Below, one piece after another: positions 1-8,977 of a stretch of DNA of 39,744 bases (positions are counted from its first letter, which is position 1; every line of letters starts with the position of its first letter). A model generated the notes under the pieces. It did not search any database, was not told the origin of the DNA, and saw nothing but the letters and a program-made list of their open reading frames with translations. Both the position numbers and the translations under genes were made by a program. Source of the stretch: Chitinophaga pinensis (GTDB lineage Bacteria > Bacteroidota > Bacteroidia > Chitinophagales > Chitinophagaceae); contig CAMBUH010000002.1 in the NCBI GenBank assembly GCA_945870985.1, forward strand, positions 1 through 39,744, in the 5' to 3' direction.

Positions 1-475
1 CAATGGTAGCCGTTTGCTCGGGAATTCGACCATGTGCTCCCGGAAATCCGTTGGCACCCTCTGTAATAGCAGCATTACCCGTAAGGTGATGGTTTCTACC
101 GGTTAATAAAGTAGAACGAGTAGGAGAACATAAGGCAGTGGTGTGCCATTGGGTATAAATCAACCCGTTTTTAGCTAATTTGTCTAAAGTAGGCATATTG
201 ATGGCCCCTCCGTAGGTTGACCAAGAAGCCAATCCAGTATCATCATATAATACGAATAAAATATTGGGAGCCCCAACAGGTGCTCTTTTAGGGGTGTAAG
301 CTGCCCAATCGGCTTTAGACTTGCGAATGTCTAAATCGATCACTCCCTTAAAGTTTTCTTTTCTTACTTGGGTTGGGTCGGCCTGTGAGTGCGCATTCGA
401 AACGGCGACTAATAAAATTCCCACCCAAACCAATCTGGCGGCTGCCGCCAGCATTTTAGTGATGTTAACTTTCAT
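1..475 (-). CDS. Type I sulfatase (arylsulfatase-like), N-terminal part; gene truncated by window edge
   Basis: Reverse-strand translation from ATG at 475: MKVNITKMLAAAARLVWVGILLVAVSNAHSQ (signal peptide-like) ...APNILFVLYDDTGLASWSTYGG...NMPTLDKLAKNGLIYTQWHTTALCSPTRSTLLTGRNHH. The CSPTR motif matches the C-x-P-x-R formylglycine sulfatase signature. Not in the supplied ORF track because it runs off the window. Confidence 0.9.
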   Translation of the reverse strand, partial: MKVNITKMLAAAARLVWVGILLVAVSNAHSQADPTQVRKENFKGVIDLDIRKSKADWAAYTPKRAPVGAPNILFVLYDDTGLASWSTYGGAINMPTLDKLAKNGLIYTQWHTTALCSPTRSTLLTGRNHHLTGNAAITEGANGFPGAHGRIPEQTATI

Positions 476-575
476 ATTACAGATTTTGAGTGCATAATAG
501 TTGAAAAAGCTTTAATTGCTTAGTGAAATGACTAAAATTATGTAACAATTTTGGAATTAGAAACAAAACAGCTCG

Positions 576-1820
576 TTAACTGTTGTTTTTAGTTACAAAA
601 TCAGAGGGTGTGAGACCGGTTTTCTTTTTTACCGCCCGGATAAATGAGGCCCGGGTATTAAAGCCGGCTTCCTTACCAAGGGCTTCCAGTTTGTACTGGG
701 AATTGGCGTCTGGTTGCTTTACCAGATCTAGGAAAAAATCTACCCGATATTCATTTATTAGTTCATTGAAGTTTTTTCCATATTCCTGGTTAATAAATGC
801 TGAAAGCAGGTAAGAGGGGATACTAACTTCGTTGGAAAGGTCGGATATGGTATAACCGGTTTTGCGGTAAGGACTATTCACAAGTAAATGATTTTCCAAT
901 ACCTGCCGGATGGTATTCCCCTGATCTACCGACAGATAAATTTTTTTCTTATCAATAGCTACTGTAGAAGGATCTGCAGATTCAGTTGCCAGTTCAGTTT
1001 GGTCAGGTATTGGGGCATCGGAAGCGGGTGCCACCGGTTGCTGCAACCATCCCCGCATTCCATATAAAATAGATGGCCTGTATAATAAATAGGAGCAAAT
1101 AAATAGAATAGTAAATGCGATGGTAAACAACACCAACAGATTCAGGTCGGCAGGCATTACCATATGAAAGAAAACCTGAAAAACAATCAGAATACAAAAT
1201 ACCAGCATGGTTAAACTAAAGAGCACCAACCATTTATAGTTGGTAATATTCTGATGATTCCCCTCATTCCGATAAATGATGGGCCGCCATTTGTAAAGAA
1301 TGCGCATTTGTGCAAAGGCACTGGCCACAATCACCCCCACCCGCATCCATACCCCCAACCCATCGTAAAGTAGGGATTCAGGCTCTACGATAATCAGTTT
1401 ACGGTTGGCAATTATTTTCTCAAGAATAACTTGCTTTTCGGCTGAGGATAGCACAAAAAATGGAATCAGGCATGCAGTATGGATGAGGCCGGGTATAAAC
1501 CAGAGCAAATCCTTCTTTCGAAACCAAAAATTCTGCTCCAACACACTGCGAACATACAAATAGCCAAAGGGGGCAAAGCAAAAAGATGCCCAGGCTACGA
1601 TTCGCCAGGTATGTGGAAACTGAAGAAAAAAAGAGGTGGTCATCAAACTGTAATTCAGCGCAAGCAGGGAGAAACAGCCTAAATATCCGGCCAGTAGCCG
1701 ATTGGGGAATATATCCGTTTGGTTAACGGTTAGCAGCATCACTGATACCAATAAACCTAATAAAGCCACAAAAAATACAATGGTAAATGGCCAATTAATT
1801 ACTTCATTCATCATAAACAC
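576..1820 (-). CDS. Membrane-anchored AraC-family transcriptional regulator (N-terminal multi-TM, C-terminal HTH_18)
   Basis: Several hydrophobic helices in the first ~250 aa; C-terminus YTISDLSNEVSIPSYLLSAFINQEYGKNFNELINEYRVDFFLDLV...LEALGKEAGFNTRASFIRAVKKKTGLTPSDF is a typical AraC HTH. Confidence 0.9.
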   Translation of the reverse strand: MFMMNEVINWPFTIVFFVALLGLLVSVMLLTVNQTDIFPNRLLAGYLGCFSLLALNYSLMTTSFFLQFPHTWRIVAWASFCFAPFGYLYVRSVLEQNFWFRKKDLLWFIPGLIHTACLIPFFVLSSAEKQVILEKIIANRKLIIVEPESLLYDGLGVWMRVGVIVASAFAQMRILYKWRPIIYRNEGNHQNITNYKWLVLFSLTMLVFCILIVFQVFFHMVMPADLNLLVLFTIAFTILFICSYLLYRPSILYGMRGWLQQPVAPASDAPIPDQTELATESADPSTVAIDKKKIYLSVDQGNTIRQVLENHLLVNSPYRKTGYTISDLSNEVSIPSYLLSAFINQEYGKNFNELINEYRVDFFLDLVKQPDANSQYKLEALGKEAGFNTRASFIRAVKKKTGLTPSDFVTKNNS

Positions 1821-2092
1821 TTCACTTGTTTCTTCAAATATTTACTGGCGTAAGGTACATCCTTAATCAAGATAAAAGATTTACCGGACTTTATTTAAAA
1901 ACTACCTAGAAAAAATCTATCCATTTACGCACAAAATATCCTTTTAAATCCAGCTCATTAACCTGAAAACTCCATACAACCAGGCCTTGCAAATAAAACG
2001 CGCTGAGCGCAAAGAAAAGGCCAAGATACATAACACAAAAAAATATACATAAGCATTGCTCTACTCCCCAGCCTCATCCCATACCATACCCT

Positions 2093-2202
2093 CGGATTTT
2101 AATCCGCCTATAAAGAGGCGTAGCCTCGCCCCATATTATTCCAACGGATTTTAATCCGTTGATAAAAAAACCCCAGCCTCGCCCAATATTTTATCAATGG
2201 AT
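2093..2202. repeat. Hairpin-rich ~52-bp-period intergenic repeat (REP/MITE-like)
   Basis: CGGATTTTAATCCG occurs at 2093-2106 and 2145-2158 (period 52). AGCCTC occurs at 2070, 2122 and 2175. Hairpins: CGCCT-N6-AGGCG (2105-2120), CAACGGATT-TT-AATCCGTTG (2142-2161), and ATCCGTTGATAAAA/TTTTATCAATGGAT (2154-2167/2189-2202, one G-T mismatch). Confidence 0.8.
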
Positions 2203-2253
2203 AATAGCTAACTATCTTTAATATTATCCCCCTGTTATTTCGGGTATTAATTG

Positions 2254-2261
2254 TACCTTTG
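2254..2261 (+). promoter_or_regulatory. Putative Bacteroidetes -7 element (TACCTTTG, consensus TAnnTTTG) upstream of tig
   Basis: TACCTTTG 31 bp before the likely ATG at 2293; the -33 element is weak. Confidence 0.5.
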
Positions 2262-2292
2262 CCGGCTCAAAAACAAGCAAAAAAGCACTCCC

Positions 2293-3654
2293 ATGGCCAC
2301 GATAACCCGAGAAAACATCAGCTTACTAAACGACAAACTTACCATAACCCTTGCAAAGCAAGATTATCTGTCAGGCTTTGAGCAAAGTTTGAAGAAATAT
2401 GCCAAAAATGCCAATATCCCTGGTTTCAGAAAAGGCATGGTGCCGGCTGGACTGGTAAAAAAGATGTATGGCCAGGGTGTTTTTAGTGAGGAAGTGCTTA
2501 GAAAGGTGGAAAATGAGCTGAATAAATATATGCAGGAAGAGCAGTTAGACATTTTTGCTCAGCCGCTTCCCCTTGCTGATTTTGCCCCTCAGTTAGATAT
2601 GAACCAGCCCGGAGATTACCAATTCGAGTTTGAAATTGGTCTTAAACCCAAACTAGATTTGAAACCAGAAGCTCTAAAAGTTACCCGCTATGTGGTGAAT
2701 GTAACCGATGAAATGATTCAGGAAGAATTGGAAAATCTGCAAAGAAGAAATGGGGAAAGATCCGAAACGGAAACCATCACCGGCAAAGATGATGTGTTGC
2801 AGGTTACATTTTTACAGGTTGATGAAGCAGGAACTGAAGTAGAAAATGGGGTAAAGAAAGATACCAGCTTATTGGTAACCGATTTTACGGATACTTTACA
2901 GCAGCAACTAATTGGAAGTAATCAGCAAAATGCTCCCACCCTCACGCTGGAAGCTGCTTTCAGCGAGAAACATTTAGGCGCTATTTGTTCTGAACTGGGC
3001 ATGCAGGAGTCGCAAAAAAATCAGCCCTTGCGTATGCAAATCAATAAAATTACGCATATAACCCTTGCCCCATTAGATGAGGAGTTCTTCGAAAAAGCTT
3101 ATCCGGGTAAAGAAATCAAAACAGCGGCCGAATTAAGAGAAGCTATCCGGGAAACGATTGCTGTCCATTTTGCTCAACAAGCTAAAAACCAGGTATTCGA
3201 TCAAATTTACCATACCCTGGTAGATCATACCCCTATGGAATTCCCTGAGAATTTTCTAAAACGCTGGTTGCAGCAAGGGGGAGAAAAACCCAAAACTGCC
3301 GAAGAAGCTGAAAAAGAATACCCTTCATTTGCCAATCAACTAAAGTGGACGCTGATCAGTAATCAGGTGATACAAGACAATAAAATTGAGGTAACCCCCG
3401 ACGATATCCGAGATTTTGCTAAAATGCAGTTGTTCAGCTATATGGGTGGCCAGCTAGATATGATGGGGGAAAACAAACAGTGGGTAGAAGATTATGCCAA
3501 CCGTATGTTGCAAGACAAAAAGTTTGTGGAAGACAGTTATCACCGTATCAGTACCGATAAAATGTTTCAGTGGCTGGAAGGGAAGGTAAATGCCACAGAA
3601 GAGCCGATTACCCGGGAAGCTTTTGCCGAAAAACTGCATCACCACTCCCACTAA
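2293..3654 (+). CDS. tig: Trigger factor (ribosome-associated peptidyl-prolyl isomerase/chaperone)
   Basis: MATITRENISLLNDKLTITLAKQDYLSGFEQSLKKYAKNANIPGFRKGMVPAGLVKKMYG: ribosome-binding domain with GFRKG motif. The ORF track start at 2251 is probably too early; ATG at 2293 preferred. Confidence 0.95.
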   Translation: MATITRENISLLNDKLTITLAKQDYLSGFEQSLKKYAKNANIPGFRKGMVPAGLVKKMYGQGVFSEEVLRKVENELNKYMQEEQLDIFAQPLPLADFAPQLDMNQPGDYQFEFEIGLKPKLDLKPEALKVTRYVVNVTDEMIQEELENLQRRNGERSETETITGKDDVLQVTFLQVDEAGTEVENGVKKDTSLLVTDFTDTLQQQLIGSNQQNAPTLTLEAAFSEKHLGAICSELGMQESQKNQPLRMQINKITHITLAPLDEEFFEKAYPGKEIKTAAELREAIRETIAVHFAQQAKNQVFDQIYHTLVDHTPMEFPENFLKRWLQQGGEKPKTAEEAEKEYPSFANQLKWTLISNQVIQDNKIEVTPDDIRDFAKMQLFSYMGGQLDMMGENKQWVEDYANRMLQDKKFVEDSYHRISTDKMFQWLEGKVNATEEPITREAFAEKLHHHSH

Positions 3655-3808
3655 GCAATCGTGCCATAATAGGCTGATATTGTGACAATTATTGAATAAT
3701 TACTTGGCGGAAACTGACTAGTTGTCGCTCCTTTACTCTTGCACAGATTTTGTAAGGCTATATCCGGCAAGGGTAAATCTCTTATCTTCAAAGCGCAAAT
3801 ACATACAT

Positions 3809-4504
3809 ATGAATACGGGAAAAGAATTTGAACAATATGCAGTAAAACACCGGGGTATCAGCAGTGGCACCCTGCACAATTACCGTCAACAGGGCTTTAC
3901 CAACCTTACACCCTATATTATTGAAGAGCGACCCCTGAATGTAGCCAGTATGGATGTATTCAGTCGTTTGATGATGGATAGAATTATATTCCTAGGCGAG
4001 GGAATCAACGACTATGTTGCTAATATAGTAACTGCGCAGTTGCTTTTTTTAGAAAGTACCGACCGCACCCGTGATATTCAGATGTACATCAACAGCCCCG
4101 GTGGAAGCGTATATGCTGGGTTGGGTATCTATGATACGATGCAGTTTATTAGTCCGGATGTAGCCACCATTTGCACCGGAATGGCCGCTAGTATGGGTCA
4201 GATATTGTTATGTGCCGGCGTACCCGGAAAAAGAACCGCCCTAAAACATGCCCGCGTAATGATTCACCAGCCTAGCGGAGCCATTGGAGGACAGGCTACC
4301 GATATCGAAATCACCGCACGTGAAATTAAAAAACTAAGAGAAGAGCTATATACCATAACTGCACACCATACTGGCAAGCCGTTAGAAGTAATTACCAAAG
4401 ACAGCGACCGCGATTTTTGGATGACGGCCCAGGAAGCCAAAGACTATGGCTTAATTGATGAAGTGCTGTTAACGAATCCACGCAAAGAGAAAATCAAAAA
4501 ATAA
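3809..4504 (+). CDS. clpP: ATP-dependent Clp protease proteolytic subunit, paralogue 1
   Basis: [31 protein letters not shown] (catalytic Ser), [10 protein letters not shown] (His), SDRDFWM (Asp). ATG at 3809 preferred over the TTG start at 3722. Confidence 0.95.
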   Translation: MNTGKEFEQYAVKHRGISSGTLHNYRQQGFTNLTPYIIEERPLNVASMDVFSRLMMDRIIFLGEGINDYVANIVTAQLLFLESTDRTRDIQMYINSPGGSVYAGLGIYDTMQFISPDVATICTGMAASMGQILLCAGVPGKRTALKHARVMIHQPSGAIGGQATDIEITAREIKKLREELYTITAHHTGKPLEVITKDSDRDFWMTAQEAKDYGLIDEVLLTNPRKEKIKK

Positions 4505-4534
4505 TACCCTTCCCTACCCCTAAATACAACCAAC

Positions 4535-5176
4535 ATGAACCTGAATAATATAACTACCCGCATGCATTGGCAAAATGAAGATGACGATGAGCAGGAAAAC
4601 AAAGAAGAGAAAAATGAACAATTGGGTGCGATGATGATGAAAAAGCTGGATACCCTGTTTTTTCAAAAAAGAACGATCTATCTATGGGGAGTGGTAAATG
4701 ACAAATCTGCCCGCGAAATCGTTACCAAATTACTCTTGCTGGATGCCGACAAACCCGGTGAAGAAATTAAGTTCTATATCAATAGTCCGGGTGGAATAGT
4801 AACCAGCGGTATGGTTATTCATGATACCATGCAATTAATTAAAAGTCCGGTAAGTACTACCTGTATGGGGCTGGCTGCCAGTATGGGATCTATTCTGTTA
4901 AGTGCAGGTACCAAAGGAAAAAGAGCTATTTTCCCCCATGGAGAAGTTATGATCCATCAACCCAGTCTGGGAGGGTATTACCAGGCCAGCAGTGCTGATA
5001 TTGAAATCCAAGCCAACCAAATCAGAAAAACCAAAGAAATCGGTGCCCGTATTCTGGCCGACAATTGCGGTAAAACCGTAGACCAGATTATGAAAGATTT
5101 CGACCGGGACTACTGGATGAATGCCCAGGAAGCCGTTAATTATGGCATTGTAGATGCCGTATTAACCAAATTATAG
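4535..5176 (+). CDS. clpP: ATP-dependent Clp protease proteolytic subunit, paralogue 2
   Basis: FYINSPGGIVTSGMVIHDTMQ, GLAASMGSILLSAG (Ser), GEVMIHQPSLGG (His), FDRDYWM (Asp). Confidence 0.95.
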   Translation: MNLNNITTRMHWQNEDDDEQENKEEKNEQLGAMMMKKLDTLFFQKRTIYLWGVVNDKSAREIVTKLLLLDADKPGEEIKFYINSPGGIVTSGMVIHDTMQLIKSPVSTTCMGLAASMGSILLSAGTKGKRAIFPHGEVMIHQPSLGGYYQASSADIEIQANQIRKTKEIGARILADNCGKTVDQIMKDFDRDYWMNAQEAVNYGIVDAVLTKL

Positions 5177-5203
5177 GGGGTTTTTTCACTATTTTCTGTC
5201 AAT

Positions 5204-5238
5204 CTGCCCATTCTTTCAAATAGAAGGGTAGGTTTTTT
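5204..5238 (+). terminator. Putative Rho-independent terminator between clpP2 and clpX
   Basis: CTGCCC(A)TTCT-TTCAAAT-AGAAGGGTAG stem (10 pairs, one G-T, one bulge) followed by GTTTTTT. Confidence 0.65.
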
Positions 5239-5289
5239 CGTTATTTTACACGCGCTACACATTATTATTTTCTACCAACGGTACTATTT

Positions 5290-6537
5290 ATGGCTAAAAT
5301 TGCATCACCACTTCATTGTTCTTTCTGCGGCCGCAGCCGAGAAGAGGTTAAAATTTTGATTGCCGGGCAGGACGGTCACATTTGTGAAAACTGTGTAGAA
5401 CATGCCCGGGAAATCATCGAGCAGGAAATTAACGTTAAGCAGGAAATCAGTTCGGTAGGAGGTAGTCATAAATTGCAGGTTAGGAAACCCCTGGAAATCA
5501 AGAAATTTTTAGATGAATATGTGATAGGGCAGGATGAGGCCAAAAAAGTATTATCTGTAGCCGTATATAACCACTTTAAGAGAGTAAACACTAAATCGGT
5601 ATTGTCGGATGATGTAGAAATTGAAAAGAGTAATATCATCATGGTGGGTGAAACCGGAACCGGTAAAACCCTTCTGGCAAAAACCATCGCCCGTTTGTTA
5701 AATGTACCCTTTGCCATTGTAGATGCTACAGTATTTACCGAAGCCGGTTATGTAGGAGAGGATGTGGAAAGTATGCTTACCCGCCTATTACAAAACTGCA
5801 ACTATGATGTTACGGCAGCTGAAAGAGGCATTGTATATGTAGATGAGTTGGATAAGATTGCCCGCAAAGGCGATAACCCCTCCATCACCCGAGATGTAAG
5901 CGGAGAAGGGGTTCAGCAAGGTTTATTAAAGATGTTAGAAGGAACAGAAGTACTTGTGCCCCCGCAAGGCGGACGGAAACATCCTGAACAAAAAATGATT
6001 AAAGTTGACACGAAAAATATTCTCTTCATCTGTGGGGGTGCATTCGATGGGATTGATAAAGTGATTGCTCGCCGCGTGAATACCAATGCAATTGGATTTA
6101 GTGTAAATAAAGATGAGCAGGAAAATCAACGTAAAAATTTATTGCAGTTTATTAATGCACAGGATTTAAAATCCTTTGGATTGATACCCGAGTTGCTTGG
6201 TCGATTGCCGGTAATTACTTACCTGAATCCACTCGACCAAGAAACCCTTCGCAATATCCTTACCGAGCCGAAAAACTCCCTGATTCGTCAGTTTAAGCGC
6301 CTCTTCGAAATGGAGGGGATACAATTGCAAATTGATTCGGAAGTGCTCGACTTTATGGTAACCAAGGCACTTGAATATAAATTGGGCGCTCGCGGATTGC
6401 GAAGCATCTGTGAAAGTATTCTTACTGATGCCATGTTCGAATTACCTGGAACCGCTACCCGTCATTTACACATTACCCTAGCGTACGCCGAGCAAATGTT
6501 TAATAAGAGCAAACTGAGTGCATTAAAAGTCGCTTAA
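5290..6537 (+). CDS. clpX: ATP-dependent Clp protease ATP-binding subunit ClpX
   Basis: Zinc-binding [26 protein letters not shown], Walker [14 protein letters not shown], Walker [24 protein letters not shown]. Confidence 0.97.
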   Translation: MAKIASPLHCSFCGRSREEVKILIAGQDGHICENCVEHAREIIEQEINVKQEISSVGGSHKLQVRKPLEIKKFLDEYVIGQDEAKKVLSVAVYNHFKRVNTKSVLSDDVEIEKSNIIMVGETGTGKTLLAKTIARLLNVPFAIVDATVFTEAGYVGEDVESMLTRLLQNCNYDVTAAERGIVYVDELDKIARKGDNPSITRDVSGEGVQQGLLKMLEGTEVLVPPQGGRKHPEQKMIKVDTKNILFICGGAFDGIDKVIARRVNTNAIGFSVNKDEQENQRKNLLQFINAQDLKSFGLIPELLGRLPVITYLNPLDQETLRNILTEPKNSLIRQFKRLFEMEGIQLQIDSEVLDFMVTKALEYKLGARGLRSICESILTDAMFELPGTATRHLHITLAYAEQMFNKSKLSALKVA

Positions 6538-6641
6538 GCGCGTCTCCCCATACTCTCCATTAACAGTGGGCATAACTTTCGGGAATCATTCGAGGGTAGT
6601 AATTTAATTTTACAACGTATCATTCAATTTATACCCTTTAT

Positions 6642-6809
6642 ATGCAGGAACTCATTAACAAGCTGATAAAAGAGGCCGGAATTACTCCCGAGCAAGCTAA
6701 AAAAGCTATTCAAAGTATTGCCGGATTTGTAAAAGAAAAATTCCCTATGCTGGGCGGGGCCGTAGATCAAATTTTTTCCGCTGGTAGTCAACCCGACGAC
6801 ACCATTTAG
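6642..6809 (+). CDS. Small 55-aa helical protein of unknown function
   Basis: ATG..TAG: MQELINKLIKEAGITPEQAKKAIQSIAGFVKEKFPMLGGAVDQIFSAGSQPDDTI*. Not in the ORF track (<60 aa); amphipathic helix-like pattern; ends 5 nt before the convergent HhH gene. Confidence 0.65.
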   Translation: MQELINKLIKEAGITPEQAKKAIQSIAGFVKEKFPMLGGAVDQIFSAGSQPDDTI

Positions 6810-6814
6810 GATTC

Positions 6815-7723
6815 CTACTGAATTTGCACCCGATTGCCGAGTATTGTTAACAACGAATCGTTGATGAATACCAGTTGGCGCAAGCCATTGAGGTTTAGAA
6901 AAGGACCATTTTGTTGCCGGTACACAACAATCGCCTGTGCAATTTCGAAATCAATACCCCCAATCTGTGATAAACGCTGCGCAGATAACGTGTTCAAATT
7001 AGGTTTCCCTTTTTCTGCAACCGATAAGCGCAGATAAGGTAACAGCTTCTTATATACAGAATCAGCCAACCCATACACCTGACGAAGATCTTCTACAGAA
7101 CGAAATCCTCCCAATCGCTGTCGGTAATGAATGATTCGTTTGCTTAAAACCTTACCAATGCCCGGCAATGATGCCCAGGCTGCCGAATCTGCCCCATTCA
7201 TATCTATTGCCGAATATTCGACAGGCGATGTGTTGGAAGTTTGCCTGTGTGGATAAATGGAAGCAGGTTTCTCTAGCCTTATATAGGGTAATAATCGCTC
7301 CACATCCGATTCGCTTATTCCCCAAATTTTTCGAAGATCGTTAGGTTGCCGAAACCTGCCGCCCTTACTAATATAGCGCTGAATAGTTCGGGCAGTTTTT
7401 GCAGGTAGACCCATAGCAATCCAATCATCCTCCTGTAGTTGGTTAGGATTAAATGCGTGCAGAACAATATTGTTTCGATTATGAACTCCTTCCGTTTCGG
7501 CAGCAATAACTGTTTCAGAACTAGTTGGTAACAGACTATCCGCTGCAAACTGTGTTAACTGAAATCGGATGGCTTTTTGCTCTTTAGATGGGGGCATTAT
7601 TAAATGATACCAATAAGGGGCCGTTAAGAAAACACTCATAAGTACCATAAAACTTACCAGTGCTATTCGTTCATTTTTGCTGAAAACAAAAAAAGATTGC
7701 CAATGCGATTGCATATTTTCCAT
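6815..7723 (-). CDS. Membrane-anchored helix-hairpin-helix (ComEA-like) protein with multiple HhH repeats
   Basis: N-terminal TM (IALVSFMVLMSVFLTAPYWYHL); repeats such as WASLPGIGKVLSKRIIHYRQRLGGFRSVEDLRQVYGL, LSQIGGIDFEIAQAIVVYRQQNGPFLNLNGLRQLVFI, AMGLPAKTARTIQRYISKGGRFRQPNDLRKIWGI. Confidence 0.88.
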   Translation of the reverse strand: MENMQSHWQSFFVFSKNERIALVSFMVLMSVFLTAPYWYHLIMPPSKEQKAIRFQLTQFAADSLLPTSSETVIAAETEGVHNRNNIVLHAFNPNQLQEDDWIAMGLPAKTARTIQRYISKGGRFRQPNDLRKIWGISESDVERLLPYIRLEKPASIYPHRQTSNTSPVEYSAIDMNGADSAAWASLPGIGKVLSKRIIHYRQRLGGFRSVEDLRQVYGLADSVYKKLLPYLRLSVAEKGKPNLNTLSAQRLSQIGGIDFEIAQAIVVYRQQNGPFLNLNGLRQLVFINDSLLTILGNRVQIQ

Positions 7724-7767
7724 TTTGCCGGCTTAGGAATACCGGGTAGCTAATATTCGAGCGGAAA

Positions 7768-8553
7768 TCAGCAGTTGCCGAGGGTTAGTTCCAATCCATC
7801 ATACCCGAGGTGGAAAGTAGGGGGTAATTCGGCAGAAACGGTGGCATGTGTTCCCAGTTGATGACTGATATGGGTAAAATACACTTCCGGTATCTGAAGC
7901 GATTCTGCCACTTGAATTGCTTCAGCAAGTGTAAAATGCGACAGGTGTTTTTCTCTTCTAAGGGCATTCAGAATTAGTATACGCGAGCCCCTGATTTTTT
8001 CCATTTCTTCCGGCTCAATGCGATTGGCATCGGTTATATAGGTAATATCTCCCAATCTAAATCCCAATACCGGCATGCGATGGTGCCATACTTCAATGGG
8101 CTGAATAGGAATATCACCCACCAAAAAGGGCTTATTATCAATGGGCTCAATACGTATTTCTGGTATACCCGGATAAGTTAAATCGGCAAATGCATAATAG
8201 TAGTCTCTTCGCAATGCCTCCTCCGTTAAAGAATTGGCATATAAAGGCATGGCCTTTTTGTTGAAAAAGTTGTAAGCACGAATATCATCTAAGCCGGCGA
8301 TATGATCTTTATGCGGATGTGTATATAGCACAGCATCTAGCTGTAAAGTGCGACTGCGCAACATCTGATACCGAAAATCGGGTGTGGTGTCTATTACCAA
8401 AGTGGTGGTGGGTGAGCTTACCCGTATACTGCTTCGCAAACGATTATCACGAGGGTCGGTGGATAGGCAAACGGCACATGTACAACCAATCATAGGAACC
8501 CCTGAACTGGTTCCGGATCCCAAAAAAGTTATATGTAACTCGGGTGCAATCAC
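7768..8553 (-). CDS. MBL-fold metallo-hydrolase (PhnP/RNase Z-like)
   Basis: ITFLGSGTSSGVPMIGCTCAVC, YTHPHKDHIAGLDDIRAYN, YITDANRIEPEEMEKI. Confidence 0.9.
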   Translation of the reverse strand: MIAPELHITFLGSGTSSGVPMIGCTCAVCLSTDPRDNRLRSSIRVSSPTTTLVIDTTPDFRYQMLRSRTLQLDAVLYTHPHKDHIAGLDDIRAYNFFNKKAMPLYANSLTEEALRRDYYYAFADLTYPGIPEIRIEPIDNKPFLVGDIPIQPIEVWHHRMPVLGFRLGDITYITDANRIEPEEMEKIRGSRILILNALRREKHLSHFTLAEAIQVAESLQIPEVYFTHISHQLGTHATVSAELPPTFHLGYDGLELTLGNC

Positions 8554-8603
8554 CCAACAAATCTAGTATAAATGGAAAGGAAAAGATTACGTATTTACCG
8601 AAA

Positions 8604-8876
8604 TCAAGCAGCGTGTTCTACCTTTTTTACAATCGAATCCAGTAATTTCTGTGATTCTAAAGTCAAATGATCGTATGAGATAGGAATCTGAGGGATAATA
8701 TCAATCAAGATACTGATGCGCCCCTCGGTGGAGAGAAATTTATTGAGCACCACTATTTTCCTTGATTCGAGCAAACACCAGCCACTTTGAAAAGTACCCC
8801 GTTCGTACCGGATGATGTATCCCGATTCGGCAAGAATGGCAGTGTATTTATCCAGCGTTCCTTGGGTATACTTCAT
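8604..8876 (-). CDS. Conserved-looking hypothetical 90-aa protein
   Basis: Complete ORF with no overlap with neighbours: MKYTQGTLDKYTAILAESGYIIRYERGTFQSGWCLLESRKIVVLNKFLSTEGRISILIDIIPQI... Confidence 0.75.
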   Translation of the reverse strand: MKYTQGTLDKYTAILAESGYIIRYERGTFQSGWCLLESRKIVVLNKFLSTEGRISILIDIIPQIPISYDHLTLESQKLLDSIVKKVEHAA

Positions 8877-8977
8877 CAGAGCAACAATTTCTATTCAAAA
8901 TTAAACAGCACAGGGTTGTGATACGTTTTCTTTTATCCACATATCTGAAAAGATTGCGAGATATAATTGCCAGTTTT

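Noticed and set aside
1982-2021. GCGCTGAGCGC palindrome and flanking GGCCTT/AAGGCC inverted repeat
   Set aside because: Short arms with no T-tract or recurrence; could be an operator or chance, too weak to call.
2061-2202. Possible CRISPR array
   Set aside because: Only two to three imperfect units, no uniform spacers, no cas genes, and the repeats are hairpin-rich with REP-like character.
6168-6180. GGATTTAAAATCC inside clpX resembling the REP core
   Set aside because: Within conserved coding sequence, different centre and no associated flanks; likely chance.
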